From NCBI RefSeq assembly GCF_002077945.1, contig NZ_LVYD01000013.1, positions 372,001-436,000 of the forward strand: a stretch of 64,000 bases of DNA. Reading direction: 5' to 3'. Origin of the DNA: Niastella vici. Its GTDB lineage: Bacteria > Bacteroidota > Bacteroidia > Chitinophagales > Chitinophagaceae. Position numbers and translations under genes: made by a program. The notes beneath the pieces were generated by a model that did not search any database, was not told where the DNA came from, and saw only the letters and a list, made by a program, of their open reading frames with translations. This document shows positions 26,784 through 35,859 of this stretch, in pieces (the stretch's first letter is position 1; every line of letters begins with the position of its first letter).

Positions 26784-27377
26784 ATGAAAACATCGCTGAT
26801 AAAGAACATTTCCTTTTTTGTATTGCTGATTTTAGTGGCAGCCTGTAACAGTCCGTATTCGCCCAGGCCCAAAGGATATTTTAAAATTGACTTTCCCAAA
26901 CATGAATACAAGGTGTTCGAGCAGCCCGGCTACCCCTACACCTTTGAATACCCGGTATATGCTTCCATTTTAAAGGATTCTACCTTCTTTGAGGCCAGGC
27001 CCGAAAATCCTTACTGGATCAATATCGACTTTCCCCGGTTTAACGGAAAGATCTATATCAGTTATAAAGAAATTGGGAAAAACCAGCTGAACAAGCTGGT
27101 GAACGACGCCTACAATATGACCTACAAACACACTACCCGGGCTACCGAGATCGTTGATTCGCCCATGCATACCGCCAACGGGGTAAGTGGAGTATTTTTT
27201 TCAGTAGGTGGCAATGCCGCCACTGCCAAACAGTTTTTCGTTACCGACTCGGTTAAGCATTTTTTACGGGGCGCTTTATATTTTGATGCCAGTCCCAATG
27301 AAGATTCGCTCAACGTGGTAAACAACTTTTTACAGGACGATATGAAGCACCTCATTAGCACATTCAGGTGGAAATAG
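26784..27377 (+). CDS. gldD: Gliding motility lipoprotein GldD
   Basis: 197 residues with a lipoprotein signal (FFVLLILVAACNS, acylated Cys about residue 21). The body has the GldD hallmarks: YSPRPKGYFKIDFP, YPYTFEYPVYA, NPYWINIDFPRFNGKIYISYK and a C-terminal DDMKHLISTFRWK. GldD is required for gliding and for type IX secretion in Flavobacterium; its exact action is unknown. It lies 124 bases after gldE on the same strand. Presence of gldD and gldE predicts a type IX secretion system elsewhere in the genome; no other gld or spr gene is in this window. Confidence 0.93.
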   Translation: MKTSLIKNISFFVLLILVAACNSPYSPRPKGYFKIDFPKHEYKVFEQPGYPYTFEYPVYASILKDSTFFEARPENPYWINIDFPRFNGKIYISYKEIGKNQLNKLVNDAYNMTYKHTTRATEIVDSPMHTANGVSGVFFSVGGNAATAKQFFVTDSVKHFLRGALYFDASPNEDSLNVVNNFLQDDMKHLISTFRWK

Positions 27378-27454
27378 TTGCCGTTCTGCGTAAAAACGCC
27401 ATATGGCGATTTATGGCAGGAAAGTTATGAACCCCCAATATGCTTCTTTATGTT

Positions 27455-27462
27455 TAATTTTG
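27455..27462 (+). promoter_or_regulatory. Bacteroidota -7 element TAATTTTG before the DUF3109 gene
   Basis: It matches TAnnTTTG and lies 19 bases before the GTG start at 27482. No clear TTG -33 element is seen at the usual distance. Confidence 0.45.
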
Positions 27463-27481
27463 CGCTTTAAAACATTTTTAC

Positions 27482-28078
27482 GTGATAGTAGTAGACAAAG
27501 TGTTGATCAGTGATGAAATAGCCGAGGCCCAGTTTGTGTGCGACCTTAACAAATGTAAAGGCGGGTGTTGTGAGGAAGGCGATGCCGGCGCACCGCTCGA
27601 AGATGCCGAGCTCGATATCATGGTTGACCTGTTCGAAAAAGTAAAACCCTACCTCACCCCGGCCGCAATTGCAGAAATTGAGCGAAAGGGTAAATATGTT
27701 TATCATAGAGAATTTGGCTGGGTAACGCCCACCCTGGGTGGCGATAACGAGATCTGTGTATACGGGTCGCGCGATGAAAAAGGCATTATTAAATGCGCCT
27801 TTGAACAGGCTTATAATGATGGAGTTATAGGCTGGAAGAAACCCATAAGCTGCCATTTCTTTCCCATCATTCAAAAAACCGGCAAAAGGGGCGAATACGA
27901 CCGTATGAACTACGAACCCCGCCCCACCTTATGCAGCCCCGCCTGCTCCCTGGGGAAAAAATTAAAAGTGCCGGTATACAAATTCCTGAAAGAACCCATT
28001 GTTCGCAAATACGGCGAAGATTTTTATAAAGCCCTGGAAAAAGCGGCCACTGAATATTATACCGGGAAGGAAAAATAA
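27482..28078 (+). CDS. DUF3109 family protein, Cys-rich metal-site protein
   Basis: 198 residues from a GTG start; the N-terminal VVDKVLISDEIAEAQFVCDL fits the family, so the start is credible. Conserved cysteines occur as CDLNKCKGGCCEEGDAGAPL (residues about 19-38), then ICVYG, IKCAFEQA, KPISCHFFPI and TLCSPACSLGKK. This is the DUF3109 pattern, related to YkgJ-type proteins thought to hold zinc or an iron-sulfur cluster. Function is unknown. It is cytoplasmic. lutB follows after 51 bases on the same strand, so co-transcription is likely. Confidence 0.88.
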   Translation: MIVVDKVLISDEIAEAQFVCDLNKCKGGCCEEGDAGAPLEDAELDIMVDLFEKVKPYLTPAAIAEIERKGKYVYHREFGWVTPTLGGDNEICVYGSRDEKGIIKCAFEQAYNDGVIGWKKPISCHFFPIIQKTGKRGEYDRMNYEPRPTLCSPACSLGKKLKVPVYKFLKEPIVRKYGEDFYKALEKAATEYYTGKEK

Positions 28079-28129
28079 GATACCGGAATTAAGAAACTCT
28101 GAACTACGAACTTAAAACCACGAATTAGC

Positions 28130-29512
28130 ATGAGCGAGCACTCCTCCTCTTTCATGGCAAAAAGCACCATTAAGGCTGCGGATCTGGATCACCGGCGGAA
28201 AGTAAATTTCAATATAGGTAAGTATAATGCCAGTGTGCCACTGGGTAAAAAACAGTTTACTGATGTGCATCTGGCGCGTGAGCGGGCCAAGAATATAAAA
28301 TGGCGGGCCATTGAAAAGCTCGATGAGCACCTGCTGCAGTTTGAAGCCAATTTAACCAAACGCGGCGGAAAAGTGATCTGGGCCGAGGATGCCAAACAGG
28401 CTGTGGAAGCCGTTTTGAAGATCTGCAAGGCGAAGAATTGCAAAACGGTCGTGAAGAGCAAGAGTATGGTGACCGAAGAAATTCACCTCAACGATCACCT
28501 CGAAGAGCATGGCATTGAAAGCGTGGAGACTGACCTGGGAGAATATATTCAACAGCTGGATGGCGAACCGCCGTATCACATTGTTACGCCGGCCATGCAC
28601 AAGAGCCGGGAAGACATCGCCAAATTATTTGCCGAGAAATTGCACGTGCCCTCTAATTTATCGGCCGAGCAATTGACCCTGGTAGCCCGGGATGTATTGC
28701 GCGAAAAATATGTGCAGGCTGAAGTAGGCGTTACCGGCGCCAATTTCATTTTGGCCGATATTGGCGGTATAGCTGTTAGTGAAAATGAAGGAAATGCCCG
28801 CTTGAGCAATGCTTTTCCTAAAACGCATATAGTTATTACCGGTATTGAAAAGGTGATACCCTCCATGAATGACCTGGCTTTGTTCTGGCCATTGCTGGCA
28901 ACCTACGGTACCGGTCAGTGGATCACTTCGTACAATACCATTATTTCAGGTCCACGCCAGCCGGGCGAGCCCGATGGGCCCGACGAAATGTATGTGATAC
29001 TGCTCGATAACGGCCGTACCAACATTTTGGCCAATGAAAGAACCCGGGAAAGTTTGTACTGCATCCGTTGCGGCGCCTGCTTAAATGCCTGCCCCGTGTA
29101 TAAGAACATTGGCGGTCATGCGTATGAAACCACCTACAGCGGTCCCATTGGTGCAGTTATTACGCCTCAGTTGAAAGACATGGGCGAATGGAAACACCTG
29201 AGCTACGCTTCCTCATTATGTGGAAACTGTACCGAAGTGTGCGCTGTAAAGATCAACCTGCATGAAATATTGCTCGAGAACCGGCACGATGCCGTGGAGA
29301 AAGGCACCGCCCCCTGGGGCGAAAAAGTAGCCTGGAAGGTTTGGAAACAGGCCAGCCTGCACCGGGGCATGATGAACATGGGCAATCAGAAATTAAAGAA
29401 CTGGATGGTAAATAAGGTCTTTAAGGGCTGGACCACCAACCGGGCCGACCTGAACTTTGCCGGGAAAACGTTTAATCAAATGTGGCGGGAGAAGGAAGAA
29501 AGTAAAAAGTGA
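28130..29512 (+). CDS. lutB: LutB/LldF-type iron-sulfur protein, lactate utilisation protein B
   Basis: 460 residues. The N-terminal two thirds is a LUD domain; around residue 310 lies the ferredoxin motif CIRCGACLNACP, and around 363 a second one, CGNCTEVCAVKI, giving two 4Fe-4S clusters. A short C-terminal region (DUF3390-like) ends the protein. LutB is one subunit of the LutABC L-lactate oxidase. Here no lutA or lutC is adjacent; a LutC-like gene is 24 kb away at 53168. The upstream neighbour is DUF3109. A terminator follows at 29532. Confidence 0.92.
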   Translation: MSEHSSSFMAKSTIKAADLDHRRKVNFNIGKYNASVPLGKKQFTDVHLARERAKNIKWRAIEKLDEHLLQFEANLTKRGGKVIWAEDAKQAVEAVLKICKAKNCKTVVKSKSMVTEEIHLNDHLEEHGIESVETDLGEYIQQLDGEPPYHIVTPAMHKSREDIAKLFAEKLHVPSNLSAEQLTLVARDVLREKYVQAEVGVTGANFILADIGGIAVSENEGNARLSNAFPKTHIVITGIEKVIPSMNDLALFWPLLATYGTGQWITSYNTIISGPRQPGEPDGPDEMYVILLDNGRTNILANERTRESLYCIRCGACLNACPVYKNIGGHAYETTYSGPIGAVITPQLKDMGEWKHLSYASSLCGNCTEVCAVKINLHEILLENRHDAVEKGTAPWGEKVAWKVWKQASLHRGMMNMGNQKLKNWMVNKVFKGWTTNRADLNFAGKTFNQMWREKEESKK

Positions 29513-29531
29513 CCATTTAAAAATAATTTCT

Positions 29532-29560
29532 AAAAGTCAACTTTTACAGTTGACTTTTTT
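29532..29560 (+). terminator. Rho-independent terminator after lutB
   Basis: The perfect stem AAAAGTCAAC / GTTGACTTTT with loop TTTTACA is followed by more Ts. Confidence 0.85.
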
Positions 29561-29576
29561 ATTTTGCATATATCTG

Positions 29577-30905
29577 ATGCTACTTCTTTATACCCATACC
29601 AATACCTCCCGGCTACAATATATTATTGATTTTATTGGGAAGGAGCTATTTGATGAAGCGATAGAAATAACTACCGATGAGGCGTATTTCAAAGCATCAG
29701 CCAGGCCCCGTTTAAACTATTCACAGCAGGAGTTTTCTGAAGGAGAATTCTTCCTACGCAATGCACCCCTGCTTTTTGAAACGGGTATCCGGCAACTGCC
29801 AGTGGAATGTTTTGAGATCAATTTTCATAAAGCATTTTTTGAAACGCAGGGCGATTTCCCGTTCGACATTTTTGCCGCATCATTTTACCTGCTGAGCCGG
29901 TACGAGGAATACCTGCCCCATCAAAAAGATGAGTATGGCCGTTATGCGCATACCAATTCGCTGGCCTTTCGCGAACACTTCTTACCGCAACCATTGGTTA
30001 ATTACTGGCTGCAATCATTCAAAAAAGTCTTGCAATTCAAATTTCCTGACCTGGTTTTTAAACAGAACCAGTTCAAATGCGTATTAACGTATGATATCGA
30101 CATTGCCTGGTCGTACCTGCATAAAGGATGGATGCGAACTTTAGGTGGTTTTGTGAATTCGATCTGTAAAGGAGAGTGGGCAAGGGTAAAGGAAAGGTGG
30201 CTGGTATTAAAAGGGAAGAAAAGAGATCCATACGATTGTTTTGAATGGCTCGATGCCTGGCATTTGTACTGCCGGCTGAAGCCTTATTTCTTTTTTCTGA
30301 CCGCAAAAAGAACGGCCCGCTACGATAAGAACACGCCCTGTCAAAGTAAAGCCTTTCGTGATCTCATAAGCTATTATGCCGATGCCTATCACCTGGGGGC
30401 GCATCCTTCGTGGCAAAGCGGCGACGATGCCAGGCTGTTAAAAGAAGAGCTGGAATGGCTGGAAGTGGTGGGTGATAAAAAGATAGTACATAGCCGGCAA
30501 CATTATATTCGTTTCTCCCTCCCTGTTACCTACAGGCAACTCATACAGGCGGGTATTGAAAAAGATTTCTCCATGGGGTATGGCAGTATAAACGGGTTCA
30601 GGGCCTCGGTATGTTCCCCGTTTTACTGGTACGACCTGGAAAAAGAAGAAGCTACTTCGCTGATGATCTATCCGTTTTGCTTTATGGATGCCAACTCCCT
30701 GTTTGAGCAAAAGCAAAACCCGCAGCAAACCTATAACGAGCTCATCCAGTACTATGAGCGGGTAAAAGGCTGTAAAGGCGTTTTTATTCCCATTTGGCAC
30801 AACTATATTTTAGGCACCGATCCATTATTTGCCGGTTGGCGCGAGCTATTTGAATTGTTTATGAAAGAGACCGTGTACTGGGATGCGTATTATGATGAGG
30901 TGTAA
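29577..30905 (+). CDS. Polysaccharide deacetylase-like protein (DUF7033 N-terminal type)
   Basis: 442 residues from the ATG at 29577 (MLLLYTHTNTSRLQYIIDFI). A frame open 40 codons further back overlaps lutB and crosses its terminator, so it is rejected. The N-terminal domain (to about residue 150) is the Bacteroidota-specific part; then comes a deacetylase-like barrel with LTYDIDIAW (metal-binding Asp pair region) and LGAHPSWQSGDD (a His-Pro-Ser motif related to NodB motif 2). Similar proteins are annotated as polysaccharide deacetylases, but activity is unproven. No signal peptide is seen. The terminator just before it implies its own promoter; TATTTTG at about 29561 could be a -7 element. 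Confidence 0.78.
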   Translation: MLLLYTHTNTSRLQYIIDFIGKELFDEAIEITTDEAYFKASARPRLNYSQQEFSEGEFFLRNAPLLFETGIRQLPVECFEINFHKAFFETQGDFPFDIFAASFYLLSRYEEYLPHQKDEYGRYAHTNSLAFREHFLPQPLVNYWLQSFKKVLQFKFPDLVFKQNQFKCVLTYDIDIAWSYLHKGWMRTLGGFVNSICKGEWARVKERWLVLKGKKRDPYDCFEWLDAWHLYCRLKPYFFFLTAKRTARYDKNTPCQSKAFRDLISYYADAYHLGAHPSWQSGDDARLLKEELEWLEVVGDKKIVHSRQHYIRFSLPVTYRQLIQAGIEKDFSMGYGSINGFRASVCSPFYWYDLEKEEATSLMIYPFCFMDANSLFEQKQNPQQTYNELIQYYERVKGCKGVFIPIWHNYILGTDPLFAGWRELFELFMKETVYWDAYYDEV

Positions 30906-30924
30906 TTACTGCCGTAAACAAAAA

Positions 30925-30960
30925 TTCCAGGCTTCGGGAAATATGTCCTGAAGCCTGGAA
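30925..30960 (-). terminator. Rho-independent terminator of purH
   Basis: TTCCAGGCTTC pairs perfectly with GAAGCCTGGAA; on the minus strand TTTTTG follows. It lies between the convergent deacetylase-like gene and purH. Confidence 0.8.
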
Positions 30961-30986
30961 CGTGTATGTAGGTTTAAACAGAAATG

Positions 30987-32513
30987 CTAGTGTTTAAAGT
31001 GCCTGATGCCGGTCATTACCATCGCTAACTGATGTTGCTGGCAATATTCAATAGAGTCTTTATCGCGTACGGAACCACCGGGCTGAATAAAGGCAGTGAT
31101 ACCGGCCGCATGACCCAGTTGAACACAGTCATTGAACGGGAAGAATGCATCGCTGGCGAGCACGGCGCCATTCAGATCAAATTCAAACTGACGGGCTTTT
31201 TCAAGCGCATGGCGTAATGCATCAACACGGCTGGTTTGTCCGCAACCTTTACCGATCAGTTGTTTGTTTTTAACCAGGGCAATGGCATTTGACTTCAGGT
31301 GTTTGCAAACGATGTTGGCGAATACCAGGTCAGTTCTTTCGGCAGTATTGCTTTCACGGCCGCCAGCTTCCTTCCATTCCAGGTAATTGCCTTTATCTTC
31401 TCCCTGCGCCAGCACACCATTAAGCACCGATTTATATTGATTGGGACGGCTTGCCGTTGTTTTTTGCTGTAACAGAATGCGGTTCTTTTTTGATTTTAAT
31501 ACCGCCAGGGCGTCATCAGCAAAAGCGGGGGCAATCAATACTTCAAAGAATATTTCATTGATGGCATCGGCAGTTGCTTTATCTATGGTCTTATTACAAA
31601 CCAGTACACCGCCAAAGGCGCTTTCGGGGTCGCCGGCCAGGGCAGCATCCCAGGCAGCCTTTACTGTATCTCTTGAAGCTATGCCGCAAACATTGGTGTG
31701 TTTAATGATGCCGAAAACTGCGCCGGTTTCTTCAGAAAAATCGTTGATCAATTGCACGGCAGCGTCAACATCAACCAGGTTATTGTAAGAAAGCTCTTTC
31801 CCGTTCAGCTGATCGAACAATTGGTTCAAATCGCCATAGAACACGCCTGTTTGGTGAGGGTTTTCGCCATACCGCATTGTTTTGGGGTTGGGAATTGATT
31901 CCAGGAAATACAGGTCGCCTTCGGGACTGAAATATTTTGCAATTGCCACATCGTAATGGGCTACAATTTGGAAAGCTTTGGAAGCAAATGCACGGCGTTG
32001 TTCCAGCGTAGTAGTGCCGTTTTGTGCAGTCAGCATATCGGCCAGCACCTGGTAGTCATTTTTTGCCGCTAAAACCACCACATGGCTGTGGTTTTTGGCT
32101 GCAGCGCGGATCATGGATGGACCGCCGATATCAATTTTCTCAATGATCAGCTTTTCTTCATTTGTGCTGGCGACAGTTTCTTCAAAGGGGTACAGGTCAA
32201 CTATAACCAGGTCAATTTCAGGAATGTTGTATTGTTTCATTTCCTGCAGGTCCAATTCCAGCTCCCTGCGGCCGAGGATACCACCAAAAACGGAGGGGTG
32301 AAGAGTTTTTACCCGGCCTCCTAAAATAGATGGGTAGGTGGTTAACTGTTCAACCGGCACCACCGGAATGCCCAATTTCTCTATAAATGATTGAGTACCA
32401 CCGGTAGAGTAAATTGTTATGCCCTGTTGGTGCAACACCTTTACAAGGGGTTCAAGGCCATCTTTATAAAAAACGGAAATTAACGCACTCTGTATCTTTT
32501 TGGTCATAGACAT
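30987..32513 (-). CDS. purH: Bifunctional AICAR formyltransferase/IMP cyclohydrolase
   Basis: 508 residues. The N-terminal MGS-like cyclohydrolase (STGGTQSFIEKLGIPV, GGRVKTLHPSVFGGIL, VIVDLYPFEETV) is followed by the transformylase domain, whose catalytic Lys-His stand in IIKHTNVCGIA (elsewhere usually KHTNPCG). It ends with FNDCVQLGHAAGITAFIQPGGSVRDKDS. It catalyses the last two steps of de novo purine synthesis. The start is the ATG at 32513 or the one two codons later. A promoter overlapping the end of comEC lies upstream. Confidence 0.97.
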   Translation of the reverse strand: MSMTKKIQSALISVFYKDGLEPLVKVLHQQGITIYSTGGTQSFIEKLGIPVVPVEQLTTYPSILGGRVKTLHPSVFGGILGRRELELDLQEMKQYNIPEIDLVIVDLYPFEETVASTNEEKLIIEKIDIGGPSMIRAAAKNHSHVVVLAAKNDYQVLADMLTAQNGTTTLEQRRAFASKAFQIVAHYDVAIAKYFSPEGDLYFLESIPNPKTMRYGENPHQTGVFYGDLNQLFDQLNGKELSYNNLVDVDAAVQLINDFSEETGAVFGIIKHTNVCGIASRDTVKAAWDAALAGDPESAFGGVLVCNKTIDKATADAINEIFFEVLIAPAFADDALAVLKSKKNRILLQQKTTASRPNQYKSVLNGVLAQGEDKGNYLEWKEAGGRESNTAERTDLVFANIVCKHLKSNAIALVKNKQLIGKGCGQTSRVDALRHALEKARQFEFDLNGAVLASDAFFPFNDCVQLGHAAGITAFIQPGGSVRDKDSIEYCQQHQLAMVMTGIRHFKH

Positions 32514-32605
32514 ATATTAAAGAGATGAAACGTCAGGTATAAATGGGGCTATTGGATCGTTCGGGGGTGACTGCCATCGGGGGCAACCACCTTTCTTAAA
32601 GGGCG

Positions 32606-32635
32606 CAAAGGTAGGTTAATACAGGTTGAAAACAA
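32606..32635 (-). promoter_or_regulatory. Bacteroidota-type promoter for purH
   Basis: On the minus strand a TTG (32635-32633) is followed after 19 bases by TACCTTTG (32613-32606), matching TTG-N19-TAnnTTTG. It lies about 93 bases before the purH ATG and overlaps the last codons of comEC. Confidence 0.6.
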
Positions 32636-34712
32636 AAGCGCCCTTGTCGGCCACAGAAAAGGCGGGAAGCCCCAAAGAATCGCATTCATGCTGCCATCTG
32701 GCTACTTTCCACGAAGGGTTTGATGCGTCAAAAACGAATTGGCGGCAGGGAAAAACACCGGTAAGTTCGGTTATTTTAATGGGTGGGTTTTTCAAAAGAA
32801 CGATGATGTCGACAGGTGTGTTTGTCGTTCTTCCGTTCCCGTTGACCGGCCGGTCGATCAGTAAAAGGGATGTTTTACCGAACCGGAAAAAGTTCTTTTC
32901 ACCCGGTGAAATCCCGGGGGTAAATGGGTTAATTACGCGGTGTAGTAACCGGCAGGGATGCAGGTGAAATTGTTGCAAAGTATGATCCTGAACCATTGTG
33001 CTGTCGCCTGTAAAAAAGTATTGCTGACCTATCATAACGTCAATGGCACTGTGTTTGGGGACGTTGTATACGATGAGCTTTTTTTGCTGCCGGGCCTTCC
33101 AGATGTCGGCCACTCTCAATGCCGTAAAAAGCAGCATGGATAATAATGCAATGCGAACGCCGGACTTCCGGTTCTGCAGTAACCACCAGGCAATAGCGCT
33201 TATGAAAACATACAAACAGATCAACTGCGGCAAATTTATTAGAAGATCGTTTACGGTTGCAAAAGGCAGGCGGCTTACCTGTTCAATAAAAGTATTCAGC
33301 CAGTAAATGCTGTGTTGTAACAAATAACCAATGAACGTGGCCAGTATTGGAAACATACCAAACGCGCATAACAGTATTTCTCCAAAAATGATAATACTTG
33401 ATAATGGAACGGCCAACAGGTTGGCAACAAGAAATAAATTAGGGAACTGGTGAAAATGATAAACAGATATTGGTACAGTGAGTATTTGCGCTGCCAGTGT
33501 AACGGAAACCGACTTCCAGATTGCGTCGAGAATTTTATTGGGAACAAATACCAGGTTATATATTGGCTTATAGAAAATAGCCAGGCTCAGTACGGCGGCA
33601 TAGGATAGCTGAAAGCCGGCATCCCACAACCAGAAAGGATCATAGCAAAGAAGCAGGAATGCAGAAGCGGCCAGGCTATTATAAACAGCAATTTTTCCAT
33701 TTAAATGAGACCCTATGACCACACAGGTGAACATGACGGCAGAACGCAATACAGAAGGCGAGTTGCCTGCGATACAACTGAACAGCCAGAGCCCAACAAT
33801 GATCAGTGCAGGTTGAATAATTTTGCCTGCTTTTCGATTTGCCAATGGCTTGCATACCAGCATTAATAACCAGTATATTAATCCAAGATGTAAGCCAGAG
33901 ATAGCGATGATGTGCACTACGCCGGTATTGGAATAGGATTGAACCAGGCTTTTGTCAAGATCATCTTTATAACCAATAAGCATGGCTTCGGCGAGGCCCG
34001 CTTCTTTAGGGCCCGGGATATATTTTTTGAGCAGCGCTACTATTTTCTCTCTTGTGGATAAAAGATATTTCCTAAACAGGTTTTCATTTTCTATTTTGAG
34101 CGCTACAAACTCGCCTTGCTTCAGGTATACCTGGTATGAAATGCCCTGAAAAGTGCAATACCGCTGATAATCAAAGCACCCCGGGTTACCTGTATTTTTT
34201 ATCGATTGCAAAGCTTTATAGAGTAACAGTTGATTGCCATAATGAAGATGTTGAGCAGAACTGTTTTTCTGAAAATAAAGAAGGATTTTTCCGCTGGCTT
34301 TGCTAAATGAATGGCCCCTGAAAACTGCCTGAACAGAAGCAATGGATTTAAAGGATTGATTTTTTTCAGACAGTGGTTCTTCAATGGTTACCAATACAAC
34401 CTTTCCTGCAGAATACTGACTCGTAATATTCGACTGTTGATGTCGTATATCCTGATAAAATAATAGTAAACCTCCTGTGGCAAATAACATTGCGTGTATG
34501 CATACTCCGTTATGCCATTGGGCACGGTATTGGCGTGATAAAGGCAGCATTGAAAATACCCAGAGAGCGATCAGGCTGAGGGAGAAAAGCAGCCACAGAA
34601 AAAGAAGGGAAAAGGGCCAATACCACTGACAATCAATGCCAGCAATAACCGGAATTATAAGGCGAATAAATGGCGATTCTTTCCAAATGGGCCAGGCAGG
34701 CAGATGAGGCAT
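32616..34712 (-). CDS. comEC: ComEC/Rec2 family DNA-uptake channel
   Basis: 698 residues. An N-terminal membrane pair and a DUF4131-like soluble region (to about 230) precede the competence domain with about eight helices (GVVHIIAISGLHLGLIYWLLM, a signature). The C-terminal region after about residue 540 is short and lacks the HxHxDH metallo-beta-lactamase motif, as in other Bacteroidota members I recall. ComEC is the inner-membrane channel for single-stranded DNA in transformation. comF is 16 kb away. A structured, terminator-bearing spacer lies directly upstream and might control it. Confidence 0.92.
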   Translation of the reverse strand: MPHLPAWPIWKESPFIRLIIPVIAGIDCQWYWPFSLLFLWLLFSLSLIALWVFSMLPLSRQYRAQWHNGVCIHAMLFATGGLLLFYQDIRHQQSNITSQYSAGKVVLVTIEEPLSEKNQSFKSIASVQAVFRGHSFSKASGKILLYFQKNSSAQHLHYGNQLLLYKALQSIKNTGNPGCFDYQRYCTFQGISYQVYLKQGEFVALKIENENLFRKYLLSTREKIVALLKKYIPGPKEAGLAEAMLIGYKDDLDKSLVQSYSNTGVVHIIAISGLHLGLIYWLLMLVCKPLANRKAGKIIQPALIIVGLWLFSCIAGNSPSVLRSAVMFTCVVIGSHLNGKIAVYNSLAASAFLLLCYDPFWLWDAGFQLSYAAVLSLAIFYKPIYNLVFVPNKILDAIWKSVSVTLAAQILTVPISVYHFHQFPNLFLVANLLAVPLSSIIIFGEILLCAFGMFPILATFIGYLLQHSIYWLNTFIEQVSRLPFATVNDLLINLPQLICLYVFISAIAWWLLQNRKSGVRIALLSMLLFTALRVADIWKARQQKKLIVYNVPKHSAIDVMIGQQYFFTGDSTMVQDHTLQQFHLHPCRLLHRVINPFTPGISPGEKNFFRFGKTSLLLIDRPVNGNGRTTNTPVDIIVLLKNPPIKITELTGVFPCRQFVFDASNPSWKVARWQHECDSLGLPAFSVADKGAFVFNLY

Positions 34713-35301
34713 ACCAAAAAGAAAAATTACAATGGAATAGATAAAAGCGAGGGGATCCTGTGAGTATGAATGGGGGCTTTTAAAAAAACAAACTACCTAC
34801 TTTATCAAAAAGGACAAGGCTAATGGTAAAAAGATAAAGCAGGTAGTTTGAAAAGGAAAAATTCTGTTCTCAGAATAAAATTTCCTCAAGAGGATTTGTA
34901 GGATAACAAAAGCCTTGAGGAAATCTGTCGGCGGGTTTTCACAGGACCATTGGATTTCTAAAACGGGATGATAGCAACTCTCCATGTCTAATTTCTAACA
35001 AAAACCGGATACATGCCAGAAATGCGCGATTTATTAGATACGGTTTTTTGGACGGGTAATAAACGGTCAATTAACCCCCGTAAAAAGACGGGGGTAACCG
35101 GCGTTGTATTAACGGTTGTTTTCTCATCTTTTAACGGTATTTGAACCGTCTTTTTCACGTGACTAGTTGAACTTCTTCACTTTATGAATAATAGTAATTT
35201 GTAATTCTATGACTAACACCTAGTTGTAGCCGAAAATCTCTATGCTTGTGCCGTTACTTTTACATCGACAACACAATCACTCATATCAAAACTCACAAGC
35301 T
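34713..35301. other. Spacer before comEC with many hairpins and ACGGT repeats
   Basis: 589 bases. The left half holds the candidate minus-strand RNA described next. The right half has a stem TTAACCCCCGT/ACGGGGGTAA at about 35071-35097 and AACGGT at about 35062, 35110 and 35133, with an inverted copy at 35145-35149 (ACGGT-ATTTGA-ACCGT). These could be operator sites for the gene at 35302, but no regulator can be named. Confidence 0.45.
34782..34990 (-). ncRNA. Candidate structured RNA or attenuating leader upstream of comEC
   Basis: Reading the minus strand, three stems follow one another: ATTTCCTCAAG/CTTGAGGAAAT (34924-34880, 11 bp perfect), ATTCTG/CAGAAT (34876-34861, loop AGAA) and an 18-bp stem CAAACTACCTGCTTTATC/GATAAAGTAGGTAGTTTG (34850-34789, one mismatch) followed by TTTTTTT (34788-34782). 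This last unit is a strong terminator 70 bases before the comEC start. It may end a separate small RNA or attenuate comEC. A 62-codon frame (34985-34797) overlaps it; whether it is translated cannot be judged. I do not recognise a known RNA family, and the 5' end is a guess. Confidence 0.5.
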
Positions 35302-35775
35302 ATGACTACAATTGAAAAAAAATCCTTAAGGGTAGGTAAATACGTTGACATGAACCATGTGAATACCCTTGTTCGCACATATAAACAAGAAAGGTGGAGC
35401 CAGAACTCTGAGCGATTGGGACATGAGGATACACTGAGTCTTTACTATTCCATCGAAGAACTGGAAGAGTTCCTGCAAAGATCAAAAGAAGCTGGAGCCA
35501 ATACCGTTACCATTCACTTTGGGGTGTATCCCGAGAATTTTACTGAGAGACCTGCTTCAGCCGGAAAACAAACAACCGTGTTTGTTGCAACAGAGATTCA
35601 AGAAACAGAATCAGGAGCTACGCATAAGAATATTTACCTGGATACGCCAAAAGGCAAAACCCTTCTGGCTTATAATATGAGTCAACCAATGCCCGGAGGC
35701 GATGGTTGGGGGGGCGATGATGGTTTTGGTATCACAATTATCGACAAGGGTGAAAAAGGCATGATTGTAGTATAA
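35302..35775 (+). CDS. Conserved hypothetical protein, Bacteroidota type
   Basis: 157 residues from the ATG at 35302 (MTTIEKKSLRVGKYVDMNHV); an earlier in-frame ATG at 35242 adds an unlikely His-rich N-terminus. It is soluble, with no signal peptide. A central part (SLYYSIEELEEFLQRSKEAGANTVTIHFGVYP) suggests a helix-strand unit, and the C-terminal region is Gly/Asp-rich (MPGGDGWGGDDGFGITI). I do not recognise a named family, though similar proteins occur in Chitinophagaceae as far as I recall. It is followed by a strong terminator, so it is a single-gene unit. No function is proposed. Confidence 0.75.
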   Translation: MTTIEKKSLRVGKYVDMNHVNTLVRTYKQERWSQNSERLGHEDTLSLYYSIEELEEFLQRSKEAGANTVTIHFGVYPENFTERPASAGKQTTVFVATEIQETESGATHKNIYLDTPKGKTLLAYNMSQPMPGGDGWGGDDGFGITIIDKGEKGMIVV

Positions 35776-35799
35776 AATACTTTACACTTTATATAATTA

Positions 35800-35832
35800 A
35801 ATCCGGCATATGTATATGCCGGATTTTTTTTT
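35800..35832 (+). terminator. Rho-independent terminator
   Basis: The perfect stem ATCCGGCATA / TATGCCGGAT is followed by nine Ts. It closes the hypothetical gene at 35302. Confidence 0.92.
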
Positions 35833-35859
35833 ATTGCTGAATTTTCTACATTAGCGCCG

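Noticed and set aside
29457-29576. Longer N-terminus of the deacetylase-like protein
   Set aside because: It overlaps lutB and crosses its terminator, and the ATG at 29577 gives the family-like start.
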